This document shows, piece by piece, positions 55,604 through 63,427 of a stretch of 64,000 nucleotides of DNA. Numbering within the stretch: position 1 is the first letter of the stretch; each line of letters begins with the position of its first letter. The stretch is from NCBI RefSeq assembly GCF_003318255.1, contig NZ_QOCF01000031.1:1-64000 (forward strand). The letters are read 5' to 3'. The DNA is from Ruegeria sp. A3M17 (lineage in GTDB: Bacteria > Pseudomonadota > Alphaproteobacteria > Rhodobacterales > Rhodobacteraceae). Both the position numbers and the translations under genes were made by a program. The notes beneath the pieces were generated by a model. It was given only the letters and a program-made list of their open reading frames with translations. It was not told the DNA's origin and searched no databases.

Positions 55604-56386
55604 TCAACGTTTGAGTTGCATCGACTTTACGCGTTGCTTCATGTCTTCATAGTCCTGTTGCGTCAGGCTGGCACGGCGGAACGCTTTTCGAATTCTCCAT
55701 TGCTGCCACCGGCTGGGCCACGTGAGGCTGTCCAGCGCAGTGAAGGCATAAAGGTCTCCACGGAGGTGGACTTTCTGCATCTCCAACTGCTCAGCCATAT
55801 AATCCAGGCTTTGCTCAGAGAAAAAGCTGATGTGTTGGCCCGTCTCAAAAGCCCAGTACCACCAGTCGCGCGGCGGTAGATCCTTTGGATCGAAGCAAGT
55901 CGCCGAAAAAAAGAGCGTCTCGAAATCAAATTTCGTGCGCGCCTCTTTTATGTACGAAAGCGGATCCGGCAAATGTTCAAGAACTTCAAAGGCCGTGGCA
56001 ACTGCATATGTTCCATCATCCGCCTCGAACCCACGCGCCAACAGGTTTTCTGCATAGGGGTCGGACCAGTGAAAATTCAGTCCAATGTCCCTTAGGCCGC
56101 GAACAAACAGCCCATAGCCTCCGCCAATGTCGATCCCACGGGCATCTGCAAGACCATTCGCTCGCATGGCTGTTGAAACACGGCGCAGGTTTGACAGGTT
56201 TCGGGCAACGATCCCTGTATCCGTCAACGCGATGGCATCGCTATACGCTTCTTCCAGCCATGTCGGGTTTTCCACCCAGATATAACCGCAGCTTTCATCC
56301 AGAAAGTACTTTGCCGGGTGTCGCCCGATCACTTCGCTTTCAAAAAGCAACACTCCAAGTTGCCCGGTGATTGGAGAATAGGGCAT
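55604..56386 (-). CDS. SAM-dependent methyltransferase, glycan-type
   Basis: The 260-residue protein has a class I SAM-binding core: GIDIGGGYGLFVRGL as motif I at about residues 85-99, then ATAFEVLEHLPDPLSYI as the post-I/motif II region. A C-terminal basic tail follows. It is directly downstream of a glycosyltransferase gene, three bases apart, so the two were probably acquired together and may modify a surface glycan. The region is more AT-rich than its surroundings. It converges with the GntR gene. Confidence 0.75.
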   Translation of the reverse strand: MPYSPITGQLGVLLFESEVIGRHPAKYFLDESCGYIWVENPTWLEEAYSDAIALTDTGIVARNLSNLRRVSTAMRANGLADARGIDIGGGYGLFVRGLRDIGLNFHWSDPYAENLLARGFEADDGTYAVATAFEVLEHLPDPLSYIKEARTKFDFETLFFSATCFDPKDLPPRDWWYWAFETGQHISFFSEQSLDYMAEQLEMQKVHLRGDLYAFTALDSLTWPSRWQQWRIRKAFRRASLTQQDYEDMKQRVKSMQLKR

Positions 56387-56389
56387 TGA

Positions 56390-57256
56390 TCACGTTGCTC
56401 CGCTCGAAAGGTTTTGTAGGTTCGGTGGAAATGGTGCTCCGCTGCCCTCACCAAGATGCTCTTGCGGCGCGATAGTCATCAAAGCCGGGTCGATATAGAG
56501 CCTGGCACCTCGTGTACGCATTTCCTGATGAAACAGGACATGTTCACAGACCAGCCGGTTCTCCTCATCTCGGCATTTATATCTCAAGCCTCGTAACGCC
56601 TGAGTTTTATAAAGGCCGGCTCCCGCAAATGCGCTGTCGACAGGTATAAGTTGGCAATCTTCTGGAATATGAAACTGACGGTCATGGATCATAGTCTTCA
56701 AAAGGTTTCGACGCCATTTTTGCCTACCAAACAGAGGCTTACGTGCGTTGTGTATCGCTTGCCAAACGTCCTGTTCGCACCACCCCCGGCAGCGCAAGGC
56801 ATATAGGTCGTAGTAGGCAGGCCTTGAGTTTGCAAAAACCGCTTCCCACTGAACATCCGAACGCTTGGCCGCTGCTAAAACAGCTTCGGGATTCAGACAG
56901 ATGTTCGGCCCGTCTAAATCCAGCATCAGAGTCAGGTGGTTGTCACGACCATTCTTTTCGAGAGTTTCAAGTATAGAATTTCGAGCAGCGGTGATACGCT
57001 CAACACGTTCAGAAATACCCGAGATCACACCATCCAGCCGAATGATCTGAACCTCGGCACACCGCTTTGCGTATTCGGACAGTGTCTGATCGGTGTCATC
57101 TGTATTGTCATTGGTGGCAATGATGACCGAGTATTGCCCTACCCGTTTCGACAGGTCTTCGATCCGATGGATCGTTTCTTTCAGAGCCGAACCCCCGTTA
57201 CGCACCGCGCCGACAATGTTCATGGAAACTGTGTTGTCTGTGGCGGGCACGGTCAC
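56390..57256 (-). CDS. Putative glycosyltransferase (CAP59/GT-A like)
   Basis: The 288-residue protein starts with a nucleotide-binding-like N-terminus (SMNIVGAVRNGGSALKETI, IIATNDNTDDTDQTL) and has the central motif LMLDLDGPNICLN, where Asp-x-Asp may bind metal and a nucleotide sugar. A second region AFAGAGLYKTQALRGLRYKC and a C-terminal HVLFHQEMRTRGARLYIDPALM follow. This resembles CAP59/alpha-1,3-mannosyltransferase-like proteins. The sugar and acceptor are unknown. It is AT-rich and forms a pair with the methyltransferase. Confidence 0.7.
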   Translation of the reverse strand: MTVPATDNTVSMNIVGAVRNGGSALKETIHRIEDLSKRVGQYSVIIATNDNTDDTDQTLSEYAKRCAEVQIIRLDGVISGISERVERITAARNSILETLEKNGRDNHLTLMLDLDGPNICLNPEAVLAAAKRSDVQWEAVFANSRPAYYDLYALRCRGWCEQDVWQAIHNARKPLFGRQKWRRNLLKTMIHDRQFHIPEDCQLIPVDSAFAGAGLYKTQALRGLRYKCRDEENRLVCEHVLFHQEMRTRGARLYIDPALMTIAPQEHLGEGSGAPFPPNLQNLSSGAT

Positions 57257-57518
57257 TCTTTTCCTGTTTCCGGATTTCAGCTTTCTACTTCATCCGACCT
57301 TGTTCTGTGCAATCCCAGAGCCTCCGGAAAGGAAGGTGGACGCACTATGGCTCTGTCATAAAACGCCCAAACAACGCCTTTGCATCCGTCAAATCACAAT
57401 TCGGATCCGCTGCACAAGTGACTAGATTAGGATCGCGCGTCGTCCTTGTAGAAAACAAATGACCCGAAAGCATGCGGCTTCCGGGTCACTTCTGTTACTT
57501 GTCTGCTATCTGTCGGTG
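57257..57518. other. 262-bp gap between glycosyltransferase and atpF
   Basis: No convincing gene or RNA is seen. The right part (57450-57489) holds the terminator of the ATP synthase FO operon. The left part is AT-richer, like the neighbouring glycosyltransferase gene, and may carry its promoter. Confidence 0.5.
57450..57489 (-). terminator. Terminator of the ATP synthase FO operon
   Basis: TGACCCG (57460-57466) and CGGGTCA (57482-57488) form a 7-bp stem; on the minus strand ATTTGTTTTCT follows. It is about 30 bases after the atpF stop codon. Confidence 0.75.
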
Positions 57519-58079
57519 TCAGTGCAGTTTGTCACCAACATCCGCAATCGCTGCGTCGATCAGTTTGTTCGCCTGTGAGGCCGTCATCTGCTTGGCCAGA
57601 ACCGCGTTGGCAGCCGATACCGCAACGGTGATGGCCTGATCGCGGACTTCCTTGACAGCTGACGCCTCAGCCGAAGCGATCTGGTCCTGAGCTGCAGCCA
57701 GACGGCGGGCGATGGAATTCTCCAAATCGACCTTTGCCTGTTCTGCCGCCAAGATAGAATCTTCTTTGGCTGCGGCCACGATGGCATCCGCTTGGGTCTG
57801 CACTTCACGCTGCTTGCGCTCGTACGAGGCCAACAGGCTGCGTGCCTCTTCATGCAGGGCGCGGGCTTCGTCCAGTTCGGACTTGATGCCGTCGGCGCGA
57901 TTGTCCAGCGCGCCACCAATCATGCCCGGAACCTTGAAGTAGAACAGGACCGCGATGAAAACGATGAAGCCCAGAAGGACCACAAAGTCGGTGTTGCCAA
58001 GCGAGAAGAACGGGCCGCTTGCAGCCAGCGCGGGGCTGGCGGCGCCGACGGTCAGGATAAGGGCAAGAGTATTCCGCAT
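57519..58079 (-). CDS. atpF: F0F1 ATP synthase subunit B
   Basis: Subunit b is one half of the peripheral stalk that holds F1 to FO. The 186-residue protein has a short N-terminal signal-like segment, one membrane helix (FVVLLGFIVFIAVLFYFKVPGMIG), and a long charged helix with Ala/Gln/Glu heptads (EARALHEEARSLLASYERKQREVQTQADAIV) for coiled-coil pairing. It is the last gene of the atpI-B-E-F'-F cluster, six bases downstream of the b' gene. Confidence 0.95.
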   Translation of the reverse strand: MRNTLALILTVGAASPALAASGPFFSLGNTDFVVLLGFIVFIAVLFYFKVPGMIGGALDNRADGIKSELDEARALHEEARSLLASYERKQREVQTQADAIVAAAKEDSILAAEQAKVDLENSIARRLAAAQDQIASAEASAVKEVRDQAITVAVSAANAVLAKQMTASQANKLIDAAIADVGDKLH

Positions 58080-58084
58080 GTCAC

Positions 58085-58636
58085 TTATCCTTTCGTCTGC
58101 GCGTCAATTGCACTGTCGATGGCTTTGGCATCTGCCTCGCCGCCCAGTGCTGTGACCAGTTCAGCTGCCGTATCCTTGGCAACCACTTGAATGCTTTCCA
58201 GCGCGCCGGCACGGATATCGGCAATTGCCTTTTCCGATTCAGCCGCCTTTGCAGCGATTTCCAAGTCTGCCTTGGCAATCGCGTCATCCAGACCAGACTG
58301 AATTTCAGCGCGGGCTTCCGCTGCGATACGCTGTGCCTCAGAACGGGCATCGGCCAGCGCCTTGTTATAGGCCTCTTCAGCCTCGACCGCTTTGGCCTTC
58401 AGATCTTCGGCCGCAGCCAGGTCATTTGTAATGGTCCCCTGACGTTCCGCCAGGATTGCTGCGATGCGGGGCAAGGCCACGCGAGACAGGACCAGAAAGA
58501 TGACGACCAGCGTAATGACCAGCCAGAAAATCTGGTTGGGGAACCAATCGAAGCAGAGCTGGGGCATCCCGATCGCCGACCCATGAGAGTCAACGCAGGT
58601 ACCTGCAATCTCTTCGTATACGGGTTCTGTCGCCAT
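58085..58636 (-). CDS. atpF2: F0F1 ATP synthase subunit B'
   Basis: The second b-type stalk subunit, found in photosynthetic and many alphaproteobacterial ATP synthases, pairs with AtpF as a heterodimer. The 183-residue protein has a short N-terminus, a membrane helix ([24 protein letters not shown]) and a coiled-coil helix. Presence of both b and b' is typical of Rhodobacterales. It is 86 bases downstream of atpE. Confidence 0.93.
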   Translation of the reverse strand: MATEPVYEEIAGTCVDSHGSAIGMPQLCFDWFPNQIFWLVITLVVIFLVLSRVALPRIAAILAERQGTITNDLAAAEDLKAKAVEAEEAYNKALADARSEAQRIAAEARAEIQSGLDDAIAKADLEIAAKAAESEKAIADIRAGALESIQVVAKDTAAELVTALGGEADAKAIDSAIDAQTKG

Positions 58637-58722
58637 GATGTCCTCCGTCGGAACGTTGTCTTTACAACAGGTGGGCCGCTATGGCTTGGACCCACCTGCG
58701 CGTAAGGATCAGGTTCCGCAGA

Positions 58723-58947
58723 TTAGACGGCGAACATCAGCAGCAGCGAGACCAGGAATGCGAAGATCCCCAGGGCTTCTGCGAATGCGATACCGATGAA
58801 AAGGGTTGCGGTCTGCGAAGCAGCCGCCGACGGATTGCGCAGGGCGCCGGCAAGGAAGTTGCCTGCTACGTTGCCCACCCCGATTGCGGCTGCGCCGGAA
58901 CCGATTGCTGCCAGGCCTGCGCCGATGTGTGCGAGATCGCCTTCCAT
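58723..58947 (-). CDS. atpE: F0F1 ATP synthase subunit C
   Basis: The 74-residue c subunit forms the membrane rotor ring. It has two helices joined by a polar loop ([11 protein letters not shown]), with the proton-carrying Glu57 in [14 protein letters not shown]. The absence of the extra polar residues of Na+-coupled rings argues for proton coupling. It lies between atpB and the b' gene. Confidence 0.96.
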   Translation of the reverse strand: MEGDLAHIGAGLAAIGSGAAAIGVGNVAGNFLAGALRNPSAAASQTATLFIGIAFAEALGIFAFLVSLLLMFAV

Positions 58948-58995
58948 GATGTTTCTCCTTACGAATTGGAAGTTTCGATGTTTGGATATCGGACC

Positions 58996-59754
58996 TTAGT
59001 GCGAAGGATGCAGCGCATCTTTCAGGTAAACACAGGTCAGAATGGTGAATACGTAGGCCTGGATGAAGGCCACCAGGACCTCGAGGCCGTACATTGCGGT
59101 GATCGCCAGAACGGACACGGGTGAGATCACGGCAATCGCGGCGAAGCCTGCGAACACCTTGATAACCGCGTGACCTGCCATGACATTACCGGCAAGACGA
59201 ATGGAATGGCTCACCGGGCGCACAAAGTACGAGATCAGCTCGATGATCGCCAGGATCGGGCGCAGCGCCAGCGGCGCGCTTGAAACCCAGAAAAGGCCCA
59301 GGAACCCGGCGCCATTCTTGACGAAACCCAGGATGGTCACGGTCAGAAACACGGCCAGTGCCAGCGGGATGGTCACGGCGAAATGCGATGTGGTGGTGAA
59401 CGATGTCGGGATCAAACCCAGGAAGTTCGCGGTCACGATGAACATGAACAGGGTCATGACATAGGGGAAGTACTTGACGCCTTCCTTACCGCAGATGTCT
59501 TCGAGCATCTTGTAGATGAAGCCGTAGGCCAGCTCCGCGATCGATTGCATACGGGTCGGAACGATGGCGCGCTTCGAAGTGCTCAGGACCAGCAGACCTA
59601 TGACGGCAACAATGGCCAGAAACAGCCACAGCGTCACGTTGGTGGGCGTGTACCATGCTATCGCACCATCGCCGAACAGCGGTTTGACGATAAACTGATC
59701 CATCGGGTGAAATACCAGGCTGCTGCCTTCTGCTGCGGTGGTCTCAGTCGCCAC
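58996..59754 (-). CDS. atpB: F0F1 ATP synthase subunit A
   Basis: The 252-residue a subunit contains the proton half-channels. It has about five to six membrane helices and the conserved Arg in [14 protein letters not shown], needed for rotor coupling. It is two bases downstream of the atpI-like gene and 48 bases upstream of atpE. Confidence 0.96.
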   Translation of the reverse strand: MATETTAAEGSSLVFHPMDQFIVKPLFGDGAIAWYTPTNVTLWLFLAIVAVIGLLVLSTSKRAIVPTRMQSIAELAYGFIYKMLEDICGKEGVKYFPYVMTLFMFIVTANFLGLIPTSFTTTSHFAVTIPLALAVFLTVTILGFVKNGAGFLGLFWVSSAPLALRPILAIIELISYFVRPVSHSIRLAGNVMAGHAVIKVFAGFAAIAVISPVSVLAITAMYGLEVLVAFIQAYVFTILTCVYLKDALHPSH

Positions 59755-59756
59755 GT

Positions 59757-60089
59757 TCAGTCCCTCTCGTCCTTGTCGGCTGCCTCAGCCGCCGTTTGCT
59801 TTTCCTGAGCTTGCTGTGCGCTGCGGAGCATAACCTTCACCCCGGCGACCAAGCCCAGTATTGTAAACAGCACCAGAAATATCGGGATTGTCCCGAGCAG
59901 GCTGTCCAGCCCATATCCGATGCCAAATCCGATCCCAAGACCGGAAACCATTTCGATGACCATCCTCCAGGCAAGCTCGCCCCCGGAAAAGTCGGCGTCT
60001 GCGCGGGTCTCAGGCTTTTGGGCCTTTTTCTTCGCCGCGATCTTGGCCGCCAGCTGCGCCATACGCTGCTTTTGGTCATCATCAGTCAC
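59757..60089 (-). CDS. AtpI-like protein
   Basis: The 110-residue protein has a basic, hydrophilic N-terminus followed by two membrane helices ([27 protein letters not shown] and [18 protein letters not shown]). AtpI proteins help assemble the c-ring or handle Mg2+ in other bacteria. It is the first gene of the FO operon, with its start about 230 bases from the divergent ArsR gene. Confidence 0.88.
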   Translation of the reverse strand: MTDDDQKQRMAQLAAKIAAKKKAQKPETRADADFSGGELAWRMVIEMVSGLGIGFGIGYGLDSLLGTIPIFLVLFTILGLVAGVKVMLRSAQQAQEKQTAAEAADKDERD

Positions 60090-60273
60090 GGGCGTTTTCC
60101 TCGCACAGTCTTGGGTAGGGTGCTAAGGGGCGACGGGCACAGAGTCAACGGTGTTCAGCGCCCGATTTGCCGCAGGTTAAGGTATTGTTTTCGTGTAATT
60201 TATTCGGACTATTGAGGCGCATCTTAATTACCCCCGCCCATCGGCCCGCGCAAAAACCACTCAATTCGCATAT

Positions 60274-60289
60274 TCAACCAAATGGTTGA
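60274..60289. promoter_or_regulatory. ArsR-type operator (TCAACCA-N2-TGGTTGA)
   Basis: TCAACCA (60274-60280) and TGGTTGA (60283-60289) form a perfect 7-bp inverted repeat with an AA spacer, 32 bases upstream of the arsR start. This CAACCA/TGGTTG form is common for small ArsR repressors that regulate themselves. Confidence 0.6.
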
Positions 60290-60320
60290 CCAAAACCGGG
60301 CGCTGTGATTGAGCGATGGC

Positions 60321-60656
60321 ATGTCCAATGACCTCGATACCGTTTTCGCGGCCCTCGCCGACCCGACCCGCCGCGCCATCCTTGCGATGCTGCTGGAGGA
60401 TGACATGGCCGTCACCGACGTCGCCGACCCGTTCGAGATGTCGCTGGCCGCGATCTCGAAACATCTGATTATTCTGACCAAGGCTGGGTTGATCAGCCAG
60501 GAAAAGCGCGGGCGGGTGAAGTGGTGCAAGCTGGAACCGGATGCGCTGCGCGCGGCATCCGTCTGGATGCAGGGGTTCGGTCAGTTCGAACCGGTCAATC
60601 TGGATGCGTTTGAACGATTTCTGGAAGTCGAACTGCCTGTAACAGACGATCCCTAG
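60321..60656 (+). CDS. ArsR-family transcriptional regulator
   Basis: The 111-residue protein is a winged-helix repressor with VFAALADPTRRAILAMLLEDDMAVTDVADPFEMSLAAISKHLIILTKAGLISQEKRGRVKWCKLEP. No Cys pair of a metal sensor is seen, so it may belong to the SdpR-like group. In many genomes such ArsR genes are followed by an SRPBCC/AHSA1 gene; here none follows. The ATG at 60321 is chosen over TTG 60309. It converges with uspA, three bases apart. Confidence 0.88.
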   Translation: MSNDLDTVFAALADPTRRAILAMLLEDDMAVTDVADPFEMSLAAISKHLIILTKAGLISQEKRGRVKWCKLEPDALRAASVWMQGFGQFEPVNLDAFERFLEVELPVTDDP

Positions 60657-60658
60657 AC

Positions 60659-61072
60659 CTATCTGACGACAAACACCGATACTTTGGCATGTTTGGCCAG
60701 ATATCCGGCATGGCTGGAAAAGATGTGGTCTGTGATGCGCGGTGCATGGGTCCCAACGACGATCAAATCGGCCCCAATCTCTTCGGCGGCGCGCGTCAGG
60801 TCACCGTCGACCTCTGCAGCTACATCTACCGAGTGGATGTTGCGCGCTGAAACCTCGGAGCCACTCTGCTCGGTAAGTTGATCCACAATGGCTTGCAGCT
60901 CGGTGCTGATCTCGGCATCTGAATGCGTGACGTCGCCCGGCTGGGTTCCGGTCACGCTGACGATCGTGATCCGGGCGTTTTGCCATCTCGCCATCTGCGC
61001 CGCGACATCCAGAGCTTTGCGAATTTCCGGCGGCAGGTGAATATCAACCGGGATCATAATGTGACTAAACAT
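60659..61072 (-). CDS. Universal stress protein
   Basis: The 137-residue UspA-type protein begins MFSHIMIPVDIHLPPEIRKALDVAAQMA and ends GADLIVVGTHAPRITDHIFSSHAGYLAKHAKVSVFVVR. In ATP-binding members the last part is G-2x-G-9x-G(S/T); here the second Gly is Ala and the final Gly-Ser is lost, so ATP binding may be weak. An FNR-like site (TTGAT-CTAC-CTCAT) is found upstream at 61122-61135, which suggests regulation by oxygen. Confidence 0.85.
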   Translation of the reverse strand: MFSHIMIPVDIHLPPEIRKALDVAAQMARWQNARITIVSVTGTQPGDVTHSDAEISTELQAIVDQLTEQSGSEVSARNIHSVDVAAEVDGDLTRAAEEIGADLIVVGTHAPRITDHIFSSHAGYLAKHAKVSVFVVR

Positions 61073-61121
61073 GGCATCTTCCTCCTGCCCCCGATGTTAG
61101 CGGGCTCAGGAATAGAGCACT

Positions 61122-61141
61122 TTGATCTACCTCATGTAGAT
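61122..61141. promoter_or_regulatory. FNR-like site and palindrome upstream of uspA
   Basis: TTGAT-CTAC-CTCAT (61122-61135) matches the FNR consensus TTGAT-N4-ATCAA in eight of ten positions. The overlapping ATCTAC/GTAGAT (61125-61141) is a perfect 6-bp inverted repeat with a 5-base spacer. It is 50 bases upstream of uspA. Confidence 0.45.
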
Positions 61142-61178
61142 GACCGCGACCATTTCTGTCGGTTTGGCCCGTTCCCAG

Positions 61179-61457
61179 CTAGCCTTCCTGACTATACTCG
61201 ACACCGATGATCACACCCGTTGCATCCGCAAGACACAACCACGGTGCCTGAGCGCCAGCGACCTCAATTGTCGTGATTGTTCCAGTCGACACGGATTCGG
61301 TCGAAACCGCGTTGACGTCAGCGGCCTGAACACCCGTCTCAGCCGATACCAGCGCCTCACAACTGCCTTGAAGGTCGGTCTCTGACGACCCCTGTCCCCC
61401 TCCTTGCGTACAGGCAGACAAGGTCGCACCGACGACAATTAGAATAGCTTGCTTCAT
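61179..61457 (-). CDS. Small hypothetical lipoprotein
   Basis: The 92-residue product has a lipoprotein signal (MKQAILIVVGATLSAC) followed by a Gly/Ser-rich spacer and a domain with Cys residues (LQGSCEALVSAETGV and PWLCLADATGVIIGVEYSQEG). The domain is about 65 residues. It may be a small surface lipoprotein of unknown role. It is on the same strand as uspA with a gap of about 100 bases. Confidence 0.65.
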   Translation of the reverse strand: MKQAILIVVGATLSACTQGGGQGSSETDLQGSCEALVSAETGVQAADVNAVSTESVSTGTITTIEVAGAQAPWLCLADATGVIIGVEYSQEG

Positions 61458-61519
61458 CATTCCCTCCGGGATGGTTCATCAGACCCGAGGGTTGTTAGAT
61501 TACGGCCAAATGGCAAGGG

Positions 61520-62434
61520 TCATTCCGAGACCGGCGCAGTGCCTTTCGTAGGTTGTTCTTCGCTTTTGAGCAGCAGAACCAGCGCGATCGCGGTTAAAAC
61601 GACACCGACCAGCACCATGACGGTTGGCGCGGGCCGCCCAAGCGCGATCTCCCACAGGATCACCCAACTGGGGATCAGATATGTGTAGGCCATAACCTTG
61701 GCCGAAGGCAGGCGCAGCGCTGCAAACTGGACCAGAACGAAACTGGAGGCCGTTGCGAAGATAGAAAGATACAGCAGACTGACCCAGACAATCAGCGGCA
61801 GGTTTGCCCAATCGGTTGCGCGGATATCTGACCAGCCGACCACCGTCAGGATAACGCAGCCAGCAACCAGCGTACCAAAGGTAAAGACCACCGCCGGTTC
61901 ACCCCGGTTCAGTTTTCGCACCATCGGTGTGTAGATTGCATGTGCCAAGCAGCCCCAGAAAAAGATGATCTCTCCGCCACCAATCTCGAAGGCGCGAAAG
62001 GCCTGCCAATCGGCGCGAAAAATCACCCACAAAGCCCCGGTCGCCCCCACCGTCAGGGCCAACGCCATGCGCGGTGTGGTGATCTGGCGCAGCAGAACCC
62101 ATCCGGCGACGGCCGACATGACCGGCGTCAGGGTGAATACCGCGGATGTGCTGACCGGGTCGGCGGTTTTAAGGCCGTAAAACATCAGAACAAAGTAAGT
62201 GGCAAACAGCCCGCCCAAAATGGCGTATCGCCACGGCGCTTGCGCAGCGCTGCGCGGCAACCCGGTGGTGGCCAGCGCCGCAATGCCGATGATGACGGCC
62301 GCAATCAGAAACCGTCCGGCTGTAATCGCCAGCGGGGCAATCTGATTGGCCACGATGGAGCCCAGCGAGAAGCTACCTGCCACCAAAACCGAGAAGGTGA
62401 TCATGGCCAGATGGCCACGTGCCTGCGGTGTCAC
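61520..62434 (-). CDS. DMT-family (EamA) transporter
   Basis: The 304-residue membrane protein has about ten transmembrane helices in two EamA repeats, as in drug/metabolite exporters. The GTG start at 62434 overlaps the lysR stop (GTGA), and the resulting N-terminus begins right at the first helix (TPQARGHLAMITFSVLVAG). The last repeat ends VMAYTYLIPSWVILWEIALGRPAPTVMVLVGVVLTAIALVLLL. Its substrate is unknown; the adjacent LysR suggests regulated export. Confidence 0.88.
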   Translation of the reverse strand: MTPQARGHLAMITFSVLVAGSFSLGSIVANQIAPLAITAGRFLIAAVIIGIAALATTGLPRSAAQAPWRYAILGGLFATYFVLMFYGLKTADPVSTSAVFTLTPVMSAVAGWVLLRQITTPRMALALTVGATGALWVIFRADWQAFRAFEIGGGEIIFFWGCLAHAIYTPMVRKLNRGEPAVVFTFGTLVAGCVILTVVGWSDIRATDWANLPLIVWVSLLYLSIFATASSFVLVQFAALRLPSAKVMAYTYLIPSWVILWEIALGRPAPTVMVLVGVVLTAIALVLLLKSEEQPTKGTAPVSE

Positions 62435-63309
62435 GAAAGCCAGCCCTTGGACTGTTCCTTGAGGAAGGACAGGAACGCCTGCACCTTGGTTGTTCGGTGC
62501 AGGTCCACATGTGTCACCAACCATAGTTTGCCCGACCATTCGGGCAGCGGTTCCATCACTTCGACCAGTTCCGGATCGCGGGTTGCTTCCCACCGGGCCA
62601 TGAAGCCGATCCCAGCACCAGCCAGAACCGCCTCGCGCATGCAGAAGTTGTTGGTACAGCGGAATGCGATTGCCTCGGCAGGAACGTTTTCGCGCAGCCA
62701 CCTGGAAAACGGTGCGCGGCTGTTCTCATCATCCGTGCCGACAAACAAGTGATCGGCGAATTCATCCAGGCTGGCCGGTCGACCGCGGCGCGCAATGTAA
62801 GACTTGCTGGCAAACAAGCCGATTTCTTGCGGGATAAATGGTTGCACTACATTGTCAGGCTGATCCGGGGCAGCGCCCGCTCGGATAGCGACATGCGCTT
62901 CGCCGTATTCCAAACGGAACAGGCGGTCCCCGGTCAGGTAACGCACAATAAGGCCAGGATGCATTGATTGGAACTCAGACAGGGCGGGAACGACCAAGGG
63001 CGCCAGCGAGGCCAGAGATGTTACAACCAATTCGCCCGACACATCATCGCCGCGCCCCTTCATCCGGCCCACCAACTGATTGAACTGGTCTTCTGTGGCC
63101 TGAGCCACGCGCAGAAGGTCCTCTCCGGCATCGGTTGGGGTATAGCCACGGGCATGACGCTGGAACAGTTTGACGCCTAGCCGCGCCTCGATCGCGTCGA
63201 TATGGCGTATCACGGTGGCATGGTGCACGCCCAAGATTTCGGCCGCGCCGCTGACAGTGCCCATCCGAGCGACCTGATAGGCGGTTTTGACTTCGTCCCA
63301 ATTATCCAT
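62431..63309 (-). CDS. LysR-family transcriptional regulator
   Basis: The 292-residue regulator has the N-terminal LysR winged helix (VKTAYQVARMGTVSGAAEILGVHHATVIRHIDAIEARLGVKLFQRHARGYTPTDAG) and a substrate-binding domain after about residue 90. The start MDNWDEVKTAYQ is chosen because the upstream frame has no family match. It is coupled by overlap to the DMT gene and divergent from the azoreductase gene, which it may control through the inverted repeat at 63338-63351. Confidence 0.92.
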   Translation of the reverse strand: MDNWDEVKTAYQVARMGTVSGAAEILGVHHATVIRHIDAIEARLGVKLFQRHARGYTPTDAGEDLLRVAQATEDQFNQLVGRMKGRGDDVSGELVVTSLASLAPLVVPALSEFQSMHPGLIVRYLTGDRLFRLEYGEAHVAIRAGAAPDQPDNVVQPFIPQEIGLFASKSYIARRGRPASLDEFADHLFVGTDDENSRAPFSRWLRENVPAEAIAFRCTNNFCMREAVLAGAGIGFMARWEATRDPELVEVMEPLPEWSGKLWLVTHVDLHRTTKVQAFLSFLKEQSKGWLS

Positions 63310-63337
63310 GCCCAAGCTCACTGTGCAAATTCCAACA

Positions 63338-63351
63338 ATACCTGTTGGTAT
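63338..63351. promoter_or_regulatory. Inverted repeat between lysR and azoR
   Basis: ATACC (63338-63342) and GGTAT (63347-63351) flank a TGTT spacer, close to the lysR start and about 80 bases from the azoreductase start. It could be a LysR binding half-site. Confidence 0.45.
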
Positions 63352-63427
63352 ATCCGTGTTTCGTTCGCTGGCGCAACACTCATATTGGGATCGGAAACAG
63401 ATACCCCGCCAAAAAGGAAACCCTGAC

